Positions 1 through 9,707 of a stretch of DNA of 64,000 nt are shown here, in pieces. Every line of letters begins with the position of its first letter. Positions within the stretch are counted from its first letter, which is position 1. The notes under the pieces are model-generated. The model had not been told where the DNA came from and made no database searches. It worked only from the letters and a program-made list of their open reading frames with translations. The translations under genes were made by a program, and so were the position numbers. The stretch comes from Pseudomonadota bacterium (GTDB lineage: Bacteria; Pseudomonadota; Gammaproteobacteria; Pseudomonadales; Pseudohongiellaceae), in contig JAQCKF010000002.1 in NCBI GenBank assembly GCA_027592275.1, forward strand, positions 124,001 through 188,000. The letters are read 5' to 3'.

Positions 1-509
1 AGGCTAGCAATATGACCGACCAACTGTCTGGCCTGCGTTGTCTGGTCAATAGTGGCGCAGAAGCCGCAGTCGAATTAAAACGCGATGCGCTAGCTAGTTT
101 TTACAAGCAATGGAGTCATGAGCCGCTCGTGGTTGATCAATGGTTTGTGGTGCAGGCTGTCTGTCAGCTACCCGGTAGCTTGGCGCAAGTTAAGCAGTTG
201 CTTGAGCATGCGGACTTCGATATTCGCAACCCCAATAAAGTACGATCACTGATTGGTGCGTTCTGTGGCCAGAATCATGTTGGGTTTCATGATACCAGTG
301 GCGAGGGTTACGAGTTCTTAGCTGATCAGGTTCTGGTTCTCGATAAGCTGAATCCACAGATAGCTTCTCGACTCCTAACACCGTTGACACGCTGGAGGAA
401 GTTCAGTGCGAAGCGGCAGGGGTTGATGCAGGCACAACTTCGGCGGATCAAGGCGCAGGAGGAACTATCGAAGGACTTATTCGAAATCATAGAGAAGAGC
501 ACGATCTAA
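1..509 (+). CDS. pepN: Aminopeptidase N, C-terminal fragment (cut by window edge)
   Basis: This is the 3' end of a gene entering from the left; the frame is open from base 3 and ends at TAA 507-509, giving about 168 residues. The sequence matches the C-terminal alpha-helical domain of M1-family aminopeptidase N: the conserved region around NPNKVRSLIGAFCGQN is followed by a helix-rich tail with LNPQIASRLLTPL and RW. The zinc site (HEXXH) would lie far upstream, outside the window. PepN is a cytosolic zinc peptidase that removes N-terminal residues from peptides. The gene converges on acnB and the two share a bidirectional terminator. The internal ATG at base 12 is not a true start, because the homology continues to the window edge. 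Confidence 0.88.
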   Translation, partial: ASNMTDQLSGLRCLVNSGAEAAVELKRDALASFYKQWSHEPLVVDQWFVVQAVCQLPGSLAQVKQLLEHADFDIRNPNKVRSLIGAFCGQNHVGFHDTSGEGYEFLADQVLVLDKLNPQIASRLLTPLTRWRKFSAKRQGLMQAQLRRIKAQEELSKDLFEIIEKSTI

Positions 510-544
510 TTGGCGCCTATAGCGGCGACAGATGATGAGGCAAT

Positions 545-573
545 AAAAAAGGTGGCCTAGGCCACCTTTTTTA
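545..573. terminator. Bidirectional Rho-independent terminator between pepN and acnB
   Basis: An A-run, a perfect GGTGGC/GCCACC stem around CTAG and a T-run form a symmetric hairpin, with a U-tract on whichever strand is transcribed. It lies 36 bp after the pepN stop and 20 bp before the acnB stop, so it can serve both convergent genes. Confidence 0.9.
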
Positions 574-592
574 TTCAAGCGGGTTTTAGGTT

Positions 593-3190
593 TTACTTGG
601 CGACTTCCTGCACATTAGTCACGGGAATATTCTTCGCCCGATCTGCCGCTTCCATAAAGTCCGCAATCTCGTTGAAGTTCATATAACGATAGATGCTATC
701 AGCCATGGTATTGATGTTGCCCATATAGCTCATGTACTCATCCATAGTTGGAATTTTACCGAGAGCCGCGCAGACAGCTGCCAACTCAGATGATGAGAGA
801 TAAACATTCGCTCCCTGTCCGAGCCGGTTGGGGAAGTTTCGCGTAGAGGTCGATACCACCGTAGAGTTTGGTGCAACTCGTGCCTGGTTGCCCATGCATA
901 GCGAGCAGCCTGGCATCTCGGTCCGTGCACCCGATACACCGAAAATATTGTAGATGCCTTCTTCACTTAGCTGATGCTCGTCCATCTTCGTTGGAGGCGC
1001 GATCCAAAGCTTCGCGGGAAGGCCACCGTCGACCTGTTTTAAGACCTCGGCAGCCGCGCGGAAGTGACCGATGTTAGTCATGCAAGATCCGATGAAGACC
1101 TCGTCGATCTGCGTGCCTTGTACGTCAGAAAGAGTCCTCACGTCGTCTGGGTCATTAGGGCAGGCCAGCAGTGGCTCAGTAATTTCGTTAAGATCGATCT
1201 CGATAACCTTGTAATATTCCGCATCTGCATCAGCTTCTAGCAGTTCTGGATTCTCCAGCCATGCTTCCATTGCTTGTGCACGTCGCTCTAGAGTGCGCGC
1301 GTCCTGATACCCATTGTCGATCATCCAGCGCAGCAGCGTGATGTTGGACTTGAAGTATTCGATGATTGGTTCTTTATTCAGACGAACGCTGCAGCCGCCG
1401 GCTGAACGTTCTGCGGAGGCATCGGAAAGTTCAAATGCCTGCTCGATCTTGAGGTCGGGTAGACCTTCGATCTCGAGAATGCGTCCGGAAAAAATATTCT
1501 TCTTGCCTTTCTTCTCCAAAGTGAGATCGCCGCTTTGTAGCGCTGCATAAGGAATCGAGTTGACGAGATCGCGCAGAGTAATACCGGGCTGCATTTTTCC
1601 CTTAAAGCGAACTAAAACTGATTCAGGCATATCCAGGGGCATAACACCGGTCGCTGCTGCGAAGGCAACAAGACCAGAACCTGCTGGGAATGAGATGCCG
1701 ATAGGGAAGCGTGTATGAGAATCTCCTCCAGTGCCTACCGTATCTGGCAGCAACATGCGGTTTAGCCAAGAGTGGATAATGCCATCGCCAGCGCGCAGCG
1801 AGACTCCGCCGCGTGTCTGGATGAAATCTGGAAGTGTGTGCTGTGTGTCGATGTCGACTGGCTTTGGGTAGGCCGCTGTATGACAGAAGGACTGCATAAC
1901 AAGATCTGCAGAGAAGCCGAGGCATGCGAGGTCTTTCAATTCGTCGCGGGTCATGGGGCCAGTTGTATCTTGGCTGCCTACAGTGGTCATCTTCGGTTCG
2001 CAGTAACTGCCTGGCCGAACACCTGCGACGCCACAAGCCTTACCGACCATCTTCTGAGCGAGCGTGAAGCCCTTGTCAGATTCCGCTGCTGTAACTGGAA
2101 TTCGGAAAACGCTAGAAGGCTCCAGATTCAATTCTTCGCGCGCGCGCTGGGTCAGTCCGCGTCCGATAATCAATGGAATGCGACCGCCGGCTCGAACTTC
2201 GTCGAGTAAAACTTCTGTCTTCAATTCGAATTCTGAAATTAGCTCGCCGCTTTCATGATTCGTAATACGGCCTGTGTAGACGTCGATATCGATGATGTCA
2301 CCGGTATTCATATTGTCGACTACTGTCTCGATTGGCAGGGCGCCGGCATCTTCCATCGTGTTGTAGAAAATCGGAGCGATGTTGCCGCCTATGCAGATTC
2401 CTCCATCTCTCTTATTAGGGATGTAGGGCATGTCGTCGCCGATGTGCCAAAGCACCGAGTTCGTAGCTGATTTGCGTGATGAGCCAGTGCCCATAACATC
2501 GCCAACCAGTGCGACTGGGTGGCCAGTCAGTTCTAGCTCCTTGATCTGTTCTTCGGCATTGGTCACGCCTTCTCTTGGATTTTTATACATCGCCTGCGCG
2601 TGCAGAGGGATGTCTGGGCGGGACCAAGCATCCTGTGCGGGCGAAAGGTCATCCGTATTAGTTTCCCCAGGAATCTTATAAACCACAGCCGTAATTTTGT
2701 TCGGCAACTCAGGCTTGTTAGTAAACCACTGTGCATCCGCCCATGATTGTAGTACACGTTGCGCCTCAGAATTTCCGGCCTTGGCTTTCTCCGCCACGTC
2801 ATGGAATGCATCGAACATCAGCAGGGTGTGACATAGTTCATCTGCAGCAGCGGCTGCCAAAGTGTCTGCATCCAGCAACTCAACAAGCGTCGAGATATTG
2901 TAGCCGCCCAGCATTGTGCCAAGTAATTTGACGGCTAGTAGTTGATCGATAATCGGTGATTTGGCTTCGCCTTTCGCGAGCGCTGATAGAAAGCCAGCCT
3001 TAACATAGGCAGCTTCATCGACGCCAGCTGGTACGCGATTGGAGAGTAGGTCCATGAGGAATTCCTCTTCGCCGGCCGGTGGGGACTTCAATAACTCTAC
3101 AAGACCTGCAACTTGTTCGGCAGATAAGGGCTTCGGGACTATGCCCTGCTCGGCGCGTTCGGTAACGTGTTTTCTGTAAGCTTCTAACAA
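593..3190 (-). CDS. acnB: Aconitate hydratase B (AcnB)
   Basis: A full-length bifunctional aconitate hydratase 2 / 2-methylisocitrate dehydratase of 865 residues, the usual length of AcnB. It isomerises citrate to isocitrate in the TCA cycle in the cytosol. The N-terminal HEAT-like region is followed by the swivel domain and then the [4Fe-4S] domains. Cluster ligands are visible as GSCMTN (about residue 700) and CSLC (about 763-766). The start is a TTG at 3188-3190, supported by the family N-terminus (LEAYRKHV) and by AGAGGA eight bases upstream. It is transcribed alone towards pepN. The upstream region has a weak -10-like TACAAT on the minus strand near 3240-3245. Confidence 0.97.
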   Translation of the reverse strand: MLEAYRKHVTERAEQGIVPKPLSAEQVAGLVELLKSPPAGEEEFLMDLLSNRVPAGVDEAAYVKAGFLSALAKGEAKSPIIDQLLAVKLLGTMLGGYNISTLVELLDADTLAAAAADELCHTLLMFDAFHDVAEKAKAGNSEAQRVLQSWADAQWFTNKPELPNKITAVVYKIPGETNTDDLSPAQDAWSRPDIPLHAQAMYKNPREGVTNAEEQIKELELTGHPVALVGDVMGTGSSRKSATNSVLWHIGDDMPYIPNKRDGGICIGGNIAPIFYNTMEDAGALPIETVVDNMNTGDIIDIDVYTGRITNHESGELISEFELKTEVLLDEVRAGGRIPLIIGRGLTQRAREELNLEPSSVFRIPVTAAESDKGFTLAQKMVGKACGVAGVRPGSYCEPKMTTVGSQDTTGPMTRDELKDLACLGFSADLVMQSFCHTAAYPKPVDIDTQHTLPDFIQTRGGVSLRAGDGIIHSWLNRMLLPDTVGTGGDSHTRFPIGISFPAGSGLVAFAAATGVMPLDMPESVLVRFKGKMQPGITLRDLVNSIPYAALQSGDLTLEKKGKKNIFSGRILEIEGLPDLKIEQAFELSDASAERSAGGCSVRLNKEPIIEYFKSNITLLRWMIDNGYQDARTLERRAQAMEAWLENPELLEADADAEYYKVIEIDLNEITEPLLACPNDPDDVRTLSDVQGTQIDEVFIGSCMTNIGHFRAAAEVLKQVDGGLPAKLWIAPPTKMDEHQLSEEGIYNIFGVSGARTEMPGCSLCMGNQARVAPNSTVVSTSTRNFPNRLGQGANVYLSSSELAAVCAALGKIPTMDEYMSYMGNINTMADSIYRYMNFNEIADFMEAADRAKNIPVTNVQEVAK

Positions 3191-3610
3191 AATTTTATCC
3201 TCTTCGGTTCAGAGCTGTCAGTGAAATAAATCGATCGGCATTGTAGTGCGATCGAGGTGATTAAAAAGAATCACTTAACAGTGGTTTCATCTTGCAAATG
3301 AATTGGGCCGGTCTGCCTATTGTCTGAGTTTCCTTGTATTGAGAGTTGCTAATGAGTGTCGCAAATCATCTGGATTCAGAGCAGGGTAGGAGCCTAAAAT
3401 GTGCGCGTAGTCTACTGTAAAATAAGGCAAAAATCTAGTTGGTGCAGGCTTTGCTCAATAGCTTTGCGGTGTCTTTCGTCTATTTTGAATTCTCTTACCC
3501 AAGCGCAGTTTAGGCGCGAAGTAATGTCGCAGACAGTTTACAATGGGCCAAATATTGTTGAAGTCTCGCTGTGCACCTCAACTAACACAAACCTTAATCG
3601 CGTTAACTAC
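3191..3610. other. Intergenic region between acnB and the DUF1289 gene
   Basis: No convincing gene. On the minus strand a TACAAT (3240-3245) could be the acnB -10 box. A small inverted repeat GTGATT...AATCAC (3257-3274) sits just upstream of it and could be an operator. On the plus strand TGTAAAAT near 3416-3423 resembles an extended -10 for the DUF1289 gene. A frame open from 3401 into the DUF1289 gene has unremarkable composition and no family match before residue 71. Confidence 0.4.
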
Positions 3611-4078
3611 ATGGCCGCTATCAAAACTCCTTGTCTCGGCATTTGCTCTACTACTTCCGTAGGAGATGTAGTGTGCCGTGGCTGCAAACGTTATGCTTTC
3701 GAGGTGATCGATTGGAATGGCTACGACGATAAGGCGAAATCGGCAGTTTTGAGTAGGATTGAGAGGCTCAATACGCAGATTCTAGAGAATAAGCTGCGAA
3801 TATTCTCGGTGCCTAATCTTAAGGCAGGTTTGGATCGCTTTCACATTCCCTACGATGAATCGCTCCCGCCCTATTGTTGGCTGCACAATCTGCTGAAGAA
3901 GGCGCACGGCCGTATGGAGAGTCTAGAGGAATACGGCGTCTACGCGTTGGGTAATTACGCAAGCATGCCCTTACCTGCGTTGTGCGAGATCATAGAGAAT
4001 GAACTGCTGTTACTCAGTGAAGCCCATCACGCTCGCTATTTTGCGCCCGCGAAATTCGGTCACAAAAACCGCTCATAG
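3611..4078 (+). CDS. DUF1289 domain protein
   Basis: The N-terminus carries the DUF1289 signature: TPCLGIC, then VCRGC and a short helix with a W-x-x-Y/N pattern (residues about 6-45). The four cysteines look like a small metal-binding site, but the function is unknown. About 100 further residues form a less conserved C-terminal extension. I chose the ATG at 3611 because the family match begins five residues later; an upstream ATG at 3524 (about 184 residues) is possible, and neither has a clear Shine-Dalgarno. The gene converges on lpxH, with eight bases between the stops. Confidence 0.72.
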   Translation: MAAIKTPCLGICSTTSVGDVVCRGCKRYAFEVIDWNGYDDKAKSAVLSRIERLNTQILENKLRIFSVPNLKAGLDRFHIPYDESLPPYCWLHNLLKKAHGRMESLEEYGVYALGNYASMPLPALCEIIENELLLLSEAHHARYFAPAKFGHKNRS

Positions 4079-4086
4079 CACCGATG

Positions 4087-4815
4087 CTAGAGAGGAAACT
4101 TTTCAAGCCGCAGTCCCAGCGCATCTATCTCGGCAAACCAGCCATGGCTGTCCCAGTCTCCTAGTACCACCCTTCGCGCCTTTTCCTTGCCCAGCTCCAA
4201 CTCATGAACCTGCGGTCGGTGGGTGTGGCCGTGAATCATTAATCTTTGCTCAGTCTCACGCAGCCGCTGTGCAACTGAGGCGGCATTCACGTCCATAATT
4301 GAGTTCTTTTTGGTCGAGGTTGCCTGTTGGCTCTGCTGCCTAGCCTGATCGGCAAATGCCCGACGCTCAGTGAGGCTTTTGCTGAGGAAATCCTGTTGCC
4401 ATGCTTCCTGACGCACGGTATCGCGGAATTTTATGTACTCAACATCGTCCGAGCACAAATCATCTCCGTGTAGGACTAAGGCAGGGCCAATGGCTGTGTC
4501 GATAACGGTAGAATCATCTATTAGAGTGGCGCCACAGCTCGCAGCGTAGCTAGTTCCCAGCAAGAAATCACGGTTGCCATGCAGAATATAGATGTCCGAC
4601 CCAGCTTCATGAAAGCTATGCAGTGCATGCGCAACCGAGGTGCTAAGTTCAGTAGCATCGTCATCGCCTATCCAGACCTCGAATAAATCACCAAGGATAT
4701 AGAGCGCACCACAGGTGGCCGTGTTTCTAGCGAGAAACGCAAACAGCGCTGCGGTGATATCTGGTCTACCTTGTTCCAGATGCAGATCGGAGATGAGCAG
4801 GATTCTGCTAGACAA
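4087..4815 (-). CDS. lpxH: UDP-2,3-diacylglucosamine diphosphatase LpxH
   Basis: A 242-residue calcineurin-like metallophosphoesterase. It hydrolyses UDP-2,3-diacylglucosamine to lipid X and UMP, the fourth step of lipid A synthesis, at the inner face of the inner membrane. Metal-binding motifs appear in order: SDLHL (about 9-13), GDLFE (about 42), GNRDF (about 80), HGD (about 115) and HGHTHRP (about 196). The start is TTG at 4813-4815, two bases after the ppiB stop, so the two genes form a tight operon with probable translational coupling. Its presence shows a lipid A-bearing outer membrane. Confidence 0.95.
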   Translation of the reverse strand: MSSRILLISDLHLEQGRPDITAALFAFLARNTATCGALYILGDLFEVWIGDDDATELSTSVAHALHSFHEAGSDIYILHGNRDFLLGTSYAASCGATLIDDSTVIDTAIGPALVLHGDDLCSDDVEYIKFRDTVRQEAWQQDFLSKSLTERRAFADQARQQSQQATSTKKNSIMDVNAASVAQRLRETEQRLMIHGHTHRPQVHELELGKEKARRVVLGDWDSHGWFAEIDALGLRLEKFPL

Positions 4816-4817
4816 GG

Positions 4818-5318
4818 TTAGTCTTCTTCAGTGACTACGACTGATTCAATGATTATCTCGTTAACAGGGACATCTTGATGGCCATCCTGGGATGACGTCT
4901 CGCATTCCTTGAGCTTGTTGACCACGTCCATGCCGTCTGTCACTTTGCCGAAAACTGCATAACCCCAGCCTTGATCGTTCTTGCCAGTGTGATTCAAGAA
5001 GTGATTGTCGCCTACATTGATGAAGAACTGTGATGTGGCCGAGTGAGGAACTGCCGTTCTTGCCATCGCCAAGGTGCCGATTAGGTTCTTTAGGCCATTG
5101 TCGGCCTCGTTCTCGATGGGTGTTCCATTGTCTTTCTGCGTAAGACCGGACTCGAAACCACCGCCCTGAATCATGAAGTCATTGATAACACGATGAAAGA
5201 TGGTGCCATCGTAGAATCCGGATTTGGCATACTTTACGAAATTTTCGGCCGAAATTGGTGCCTTGTCGAAATCGAGTTCTACGGTAATTGCGCCGTAGTT
5301 GGTCTTTATTGTGATCAT
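4818..5318 (-). CDS. ppiB: Peptidyl-prolyl cis-trans isomerase B (cyclophilin)
   Basis: A 166-residue cyclophilin without signal peptide, so cytoplasmic PpiB rather than periplasmic PpiA. Active-site features are present: FHRVI, then FMIQGGG (about residues 41-54), MAR and SQFFIN (about 85-101). It catalyses proline isomerisation during folding. ATG start at 5316-5318. It is the first gene of the ppiB-lpxH pair and diverges from glnS, the order known from Pseudomonas and relatives. Confidence 0.96.
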   Translation of the reverse strand: MITIKTNYGAITVELDFDKAPISAENFVKYAKSGFYDGTIFHRVINDFMIQGGGFESGLTQKDNGTPIENEADNGLKNLIGTLAMARTAVPHSATSQFFINVGDNHFLNHTGKNDQGWGYAVFGKVTDGMDVVNKLKECETSSQDGHQDVPVNEIIIESVVVTEED

Positions 5319-5459
5319 GTTTACTACCTATTGAGTGAAGCTTAAGTCTTACTCCTAAGTCTCGCTCATAAATGCGCAAGATTGAGTAAGCCAGATACCG
5401 AAAATCAGGTGATTAAACGGGTTGTTTAAACCCAGTGTGCTACTTGCCGATGAAACTTT

Positions 5460-5489
5460 TTGTTATGGCAATGCAGAAGCCGCTATAAT
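5460..5489 (+). promoter_or_regulatory. Candidate sigma-70 promoter of glnS
   Basis: TTGTTA (5460-5465), an 18-base spacer and a perfect TATAAT (5484-5489), about 80 bases upstream of the glnS start. Confidence 0.6.
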
Positions 5490-5566
5490 AAGCGTTTTAC
5501 GCGCGCCACGACAGTCTCAGTTTCAGATTGAAGTGCAAAACCAGCAGAGATAGAAGAACCCTCGCG

Positions 5567-7309
5567 ATGACAGACTATAAAAACGCTAGCACCACTCTTG
5601 ATGGGGCTGTCGATAGTAGCACTTCGTCCAATTTCATCCGCAGCAAGATTGCACAGGATATCAAGGAGGAAAAACACGGCGGGCGCGTGCATACTCGATT
5701 CCCTCCAGAGCCGAATGGCTATTTGCATATCGGCCATGCGAAGTCTATTTGCCTCAACTTTGGAGTAGCGGCAGAAAATTCTGGCTTGTGTAATCTCCGC
5801 TTCGATGACACAAACCCGGAGAAGGAGAGCCAGGAGTATGTCGACGCCATCAAGGACAGTATTTCTTGGTTGGGCTTTCAGTGGAGCGGCGATGTCCGCT
5901 ACTCCTCAAATTATTTTGAACAATTGTACGCGTTCGCACTGCAACTCATTGAATCCGGGAAGGCATACGTCTGCGATCTCGATGCGACTGAAATGCGTGA
6001 CTATCGCGGCTCATTGACAGAACCGGGCCGGAACAGCCCGCACAGGGATCGGTCGATAGAAGAAAATAGAGATCTATTTGAGCGCATGCGAGCTGGTGAG
6101 TTTGCCGATGGAGCCTGCAGCCTACGCGCGAAAATCGATATGGCATCGCCAAACATCAATATGCGCGATCCTGTTTTGTATCGCATCAGGCACATAGAGC
6201 ATCACCAGACCGGCTCGCAGTGGTGCATCTACCCGACTTACGACTATACGCACTGTATATCAGACGCGATCGAAGGCATTACTCATTCGCTGTGTACGCT
6301 GGAGTTTGAGGGGCATCGTCCTCTGTATGACTGGATATTGAATACTCTAGATATTGCGTCCCTAGCTGGAGCTAGCGACCTTGCCGGCACGGAGTATGAC
6401 TATGTGCTGCCCCAGCAGACCGAATTCGCGAAACTGAAACTAAATTACACCATCGTGGGCAAGCGTACGCTCAAGGAGATGGTAGAGACGAATGTAGTTC
6501 AAGGTTGGGATGATCCGCGTATGCCGACTCTGGCTGGTCTGCGCAGGAGAGGCTTTACGGCCACCTCCATCCGAAACTTTTGCGAGAGCGTTGGAGTGGC
6601 GCGCAGCGAGAGCATCGTCGATCTTGAGATGTTGGAACACGCGATTCGAGATGACCTGGACAAGAATAGTCCGCGGGCGATGTGTGTGTTGAACCCAGTC
6701 ACCGTTGTGCTGATGAATTTGCCTGATGAGCATCTTGAGATACTTAGTATGGCGAATCATCCGAAGGATGAGGAAATGGGCTGTCGCAGCGTTCCTCTAA
6801 CGAAGCGGGTCGTGATAGATAGGTCTGATTTCGAAGAGGTGCCTCCACAGGGCTTCAAGCGCCTGATTGCAGGTGGCGAAGTACGCTTGCGCGGCGCCTA
6901 TGTGATCAAATGTATTGACGTAATCAAGGATGACGCTGGAAAAATCATCGAGCTGCATTGCAGCGTCGACCTGGATACACTCGGTAAGAAGCCCGAAGGG
7001 CGCAAAGTAAAAGGCGTAATCCACTGGGTATCTGAAGATAAGGGAATACCTTTGAGCGTGCGCTTGTATGACCGGCTGTTCAATGTTGAAAATCCGGAAA
7101 GCAAAGACATCGAAGACTTTCGTGAATGCCTGAACGCAGATTCATTGGTAGAGATGACTTCTTGCATCGCGGAGCCGTCTATAGTGGAAGAGGGTGCATC
7201 ATTGAACTATCAATTCGAGAGAGAAGGCTATTACTGTCTAGACGAGAAAGATTCATCGGAGAACAAGCTCGTTTTTAATCGAACCATAACCCTGCGCGAT
7301 TCATGGTAG
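5567..7309 (+). CDS. glnS: Glutaminyl-tRNA synthetase
   Basis: A class Ic aminoacyl-tRNA synthetase of 580 residues that charges tRNA-Gln in the cytosol. The Rossmann domain carries [15 protein letters not shown] (HIGH motif, about residues 46-60). The second ATP-binding signature reads VGKR instead of the usual [ML]SKR (about residue 300). The GWDDPRM segment and the anticodon-binding beta-barrels follow. The ATG at 5567 is preferred over the in-frame TTG at 5528 because it follows the promoter at normal distance and the extra residues are uncharacteristic. GlnRS indicates direct Gln-tRNA charging. cysS follows 33 bases downstream. Confidence 0.96.
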   Translation: MTDYKNASTTLDGAVDSSTSSNFIRSKIAQDIKEEKHGGRVHTRFPPEPNGYLHIGHAKSICLNFGVAAENSGLCNLRFDDTNPEKESQEYVDAIKDSISWLGFQWSGDVRYSSNYFEQLYAFALQLIESGKAYVCDLDATEMRDYRGSLTEPGRNSPHRDRSIEENRDLFERMRAGEFADGACSLRAKIDMASPNINMRDPVLYRIRHIEHHQTGSQWCIYPTYDYTHCISDAIEGITHSLCTLEFEGHRPLYDWILNTLDIASLAGASDLAGTEYDYVLPQQTEFAKLKLNYTIVGKRTLKEMVETNVVQGWDDPRMPTLAGLRRRGFTATSIRNFCESVGVARSESIVDLEMLEHAIRDDLDKNSPRAMCVLNPVTVVLMNLPDEHLEILSMANHPKDEEMGCRSVPLTKRVVIDRSDFEEVPPQGFKRLIAGGEVRLRGAYVIKCIDVIKDDAGKIIELHCSVDLDTLGKKPEGRKVKGVIHWVSEDKGIPLSVRLYDRLFNVENPESKDIEDFRECLNADSLVEMTSCIAEPSIVEEGASLNYQFEREGYYCLDEKDSSENKLVFNRTITLRDSW

Positions 7310-7342
7310 GCGAGAAGCCTCAAAAAAAGTAGAGAGTATCCC

Positions 7343-8731
7343 GTGTTAACTATTTATAACAGCCTTACGCAAACTAAAGAAGAATTTAAGCCAATCAATG
7401 AAGGTAAGATTGGTATCTATGTTTGTGGAATAACGACCTACGATTACCTCCACCTCGGTCATGCGCGCATGATGGTGGCATTTGATGTTGTCACGCGCTA
7501 TCTACGTGCAAGTGGTTTTGAAGTGAACTACGTACGAAATATTACAGACATCGATGATAAAATTCTAAATCGCGCTAGTGAGAATGGCGAATTGTTTTCA
7601 GATCTAACAGATCGATTCATCGATGCCATGCATGAAGATGAGGCGGCGTTAGCCGTGCTTCCGCCGAATGTTGAGCCGCGGGCGACAGGGCATATTACTG
7701 AAATCGTCGACATGATTAAGGTGCTCATAGAGAAAGACATGGCTTACAGGGCCGACAACGGCGATGTCTATTTTTCGGTTATGAACTTCCCCGACTATGG
7801 AAAGCTATCCAAAATGAAGATGGACGAACTCTTGGATGGAGCGCGTATAGAAGTAGGCGAGTTGAAAAAAGATCCCAGAGATTTCGTGTTATGGAAGTCG
7901 TCCGCAGATGATGGTGTTGGCTGGGATTCTCCTTGGGGCTATGGCAGGCCTGGCTGGCATATTGAATGTTCGGCAATGTCGAACTGCTGTCTTGGCGACA
8001 ATTTCGATATTCATGGCGGCGGATCAGATTTGCTTTTTCCTCATCATGAAAACGAAGTTGCGCAATCAGAAGCGGCGACCGGCAAGCGATTCGCAAATGT
8101 GTGGATGCACAACGGCCCGCTGCGCGTCGACAACGAGAAGATGTCAAAGTCGTTGAATAATTTCTTCACCGTAAGGGAAATATTGGCAGACTACGATGCC
8201 GAGGTGGTTCGTCATCTATTGATCGCGAGTCACTATCGTAGTCCGATCAATTACTCTGAGCAGAGTTTGCAGCAGTCCACCAGCGTATTGGAGCGTTTCT
8301 ATAACTGCCTGAAGGGCTTGGACATCGCTAGTGCGAAGTCGCTAACCAATAGTCGCTTTGAAAAGGCATTCTTCGCGGCAATGGACGATGACTTCAACAC
8401 GCCGGAAGCAATTAGTGTTCTTTTCGAGATGGTGAAGGAGATTAATAAGAATAAGGAGACTGACTCTGGGCTTGCGAATCAACTCGGTGCCTTGTTAGTA
8501 CGGCTCGCCAATCTGCTAGGTATTCTACAGAGCACTCCTGAGGCATTCCTGCGCAGCAATATTGCTGTTGAAGTGAATGAACAGGAGATAGATCAGCTGA
8601 TCGCGGCGCGAAAACAGGCTCGCGCAGACAAGGATTGGGCGCTAGCCGATGAAATACGTGACCAGTTAGCGGCGATGAAAGTCGTCGTGGAAGACGGCGC
8701 CGATGGCAGTGGCTGGAGGATTGAACGCTAG
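7343..8731 (+). CDS. cysS: Cysteinyl-tRNA synthetase
   Basis: 462 residues, the usual CysRS length. The zinc and substrate site begins with YVCGITTYD (about 26-34), the HIGH motif is HLGH (about 37-40), the second zinc cysteine lies in HIECSAMS (about 207-214) and the KMSKS motif is intact (about 265-269). It attaches cysteine to tRNA-Cys. GTG start at 7343 with a weak AGAG upstream. Probably co-transcribed with glnS. Confidence 0.97.
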   Translation: MLTIYNSLTQTKEEFKPINEGKIGIYVCGITTYDYLHLGHARMMVAFDVVTRYLRASGFEVNYVRNITDIDDKILNRASENGELFSDLTDRFIDAMHEDEAALAVLPPNVEPRATGHITEIVDMIKVLIEKDMAYRADNGDVYFSVMNFPDYGKLSKMKMDELLDGARIEVGELKKDPRDFVLWKSSADDGVGWDSPWGYGRPGWHIECSAMSNCCLGDNFDIHGGGSDLLFPHHENEVAQSEAATGKRFANVWMHNGPLRVDNEKMSKSLNNFFTVREILADYDAEVVRHLLIASHYRSPINYSEQSLQQSTSVLERFYNCLKGLDIASAKSLTNSRFEKAFFAAMDDDFNTPEAISVLFEMVKEINKNKETDSGLANQLGALLVRLANLLGILQSTPEAFLRSNIAVEVNEQEIDQLIAARKQARADKDWALADEIRDQLAAMKVVVEDGADGSGWRIER

Positions 8732-8802
8732 CTAAGCTGTTTTGCTTTGTTTGAAGTGCCCGAGGCATCGTGTCTTTAGCTGAAAACCAATGGAATCAAG
8801 CA

Positions 8803-8831
8803 TTGACTGGTTCCGGCGACGTGAGTATTAT
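8803..8831 (+). promoter_or_regulatory. Strong sigma-70 promoter of the tRNA-Pro/His unit
   Basis: TTGACT (8803-8808), exactly 17 bases, then TATTAT (8826-8831). It lies 50 bases before the tRNA-Pro gene and is the best promoter match I see in the window. Confidence 0.75.
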
Positions 8832-8835
8832 TCCG

Positions 8836-8866
8836 TCCTCTCGAAAACGAAGAGTTATCGAGAGGA
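8836..8866 (+). other. Hairpin in the 5' leader of the tRNA transcript
   Basis: A perfect 9-bp inverted repeat, TCCTCTCGA / TCGAGAGGA, with a 13-base loop, between the promoter and tRNA-Pro. It would form at the 5' end of the precursor and may guide leader removal; that role is inference. Confidence 0.5.
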
Positions 8867-8880
8867 TCAAGACCCATTAT

Positions 8881-8957
8881 CGGGGTATAGCGCAGTCTGG
8901 TAGCGCGCTTGCTTTGGGAGCAAGATGTCGGGAGTTCAAATCTCTCTACCCCGACCA
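8881..8957 (+). tRNA. tRNA-Pro (anticodon TGG)
   Basis: A 77-base cloverleaf with acceptor CGGGGTA paired to TACCCCG, anticodon loop CTTTGGGAG (anticodon TGG), T-arm GTTCAAATC and an encoded CCA end (8955-8957). It is the first gene of the unit behind the TTGACT/TATTAT promoter. Confidence 0.95.
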
Positions 8958-9036
8958 ATTTAATTGGTTCACTCAATGTGGATCAATAGTGCGGATTCAC
9001 GCGATTCCCTGAATTGCCGCAGTTTAGCGATCAATG

Positions 9037-9112
9037 GTGACTGTAGCTCAGTTGGTAGAGCCCTGGACTGTGACTCCGGTGGTCGCGGGTTCGAACCCCG
9101 TCAGTCACCCCA
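9037..9112 (+). tRNA. tRNA-His (anticodon GTG)
   Basis: A 76-base cloverleaf: acceptor GTGACTG perfectly paired with CAGTCAC, anticodon GTG in CTGTGAC, T-arm GTTCGAACC, CCA encoded (9110-9112). A G at 9036 opposite discriminator C73 supplies the characteristic G-1 of tRNA-His. Probably co-transcribed with tRNA-Pro, 79 bases upstream. Confidence 0.96.
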
Positions 9113-9555
9113 TTATTTGTCGCATCCTTCACTCCAAATTCCTTCATCGAACTAAATCTTGCCCTCACAAGGTCTGTTTCTAGTGTTACTTCGCAGACAA
9201 TTGATAGAATCGCACTATGCCAGAACATAAAGCTAAAACCATCAATGGCGCACCTACGCCACTAGCCGCCCTAAATGTAGGCTCACCCAGCCTAGTGGAA
9301 GACTCTAAGACTGGACCGCTCGCGCGTTTGTCTAAAATCTATCGCCGGTTAAACGATGTGATGTCAGGCATGTACACCGGAGTAGGCTGTGCCGGAACCC
9401 CGCACGAACATCATCGCTACGATGAACAAGTAAAGAGCAAGAACCGTAGCGATTGAAGCAATTCCACCCAGACGCGCACTACCCATAGCTAGCGAGCGGA
9501 ATTCGTGTAAAATACACGCCGATTCGCCAGAGCCTATTGCTCAGCAAATCATTCC
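9113..9555. other. Spacer between tRNA-His and tRNA-Arg, with a weak ORF
   Basis: No recognisable gene. An ATG-initiated frame at 9217-9456 (79 residues) has no family I know, no Shine-Dalgarno of note and no hydrophobic segment, so I do not call it. Before tRNA-Arg, TGTAAAAT (9506-9513) inside the near-palindrome GTGTAAAATACAC could be an extended -10 giving tRNA-Arg its own promoter. Confidence 0.35.
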
Positions 9556-9632
9556 GCGCCCGTAGCTCAACCGGATAGAGCACCGGCCTTCTAAGCCGGG
9601 GGTTACAGGTTCGATTCCTGTCGGGCGCACCA
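9556..9632 (+). tRNA. tRNA-Arg (anticodon TCT)
   Basis: A 77-base cloverleaf with acceptor GCGCCCG paired to CGGGCGC, anticodon TCT in CTTCTAA, T-arm GTTCGATTC and encoded CCA (9630-9632). It reads AGA/AGG codons. The 3' end runs straight into a terminator. Confidence 0.96.
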
Positions 9633-9669
9633 ATCAAAAAAGGCCCGCACCAGCGGGCCTTTTTTGATT
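9633..9669 (+). terminator. Rho-independent terminator after tRNA-Arg
   Basis: GGCCCGC (9642-9648), ACCA loop, GCGGGCC (9653-9659), then six T residues. The flanking ATCAAAAAA/TTTTTTGAT extends the symmetry, so it would also work in reverse. Confidence 0.92.
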
Positions 9670-9707
9670 GGTTTTACCTCCAGCAGACACAGAACCTGCA
9701 GTTCGAC

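Noticed and set aside
8770-9012. Frames overlapping tRNA-Pro on both strands
   Set aside because: They cover a well-formed tRNA gene and its promoter.
9217-9456. 79-codon frame between tRNA-His and tRNA-Arg
   Set aside because: No family match, no ribosome-binding site and no domain; kept only as a note in the spacer entry.
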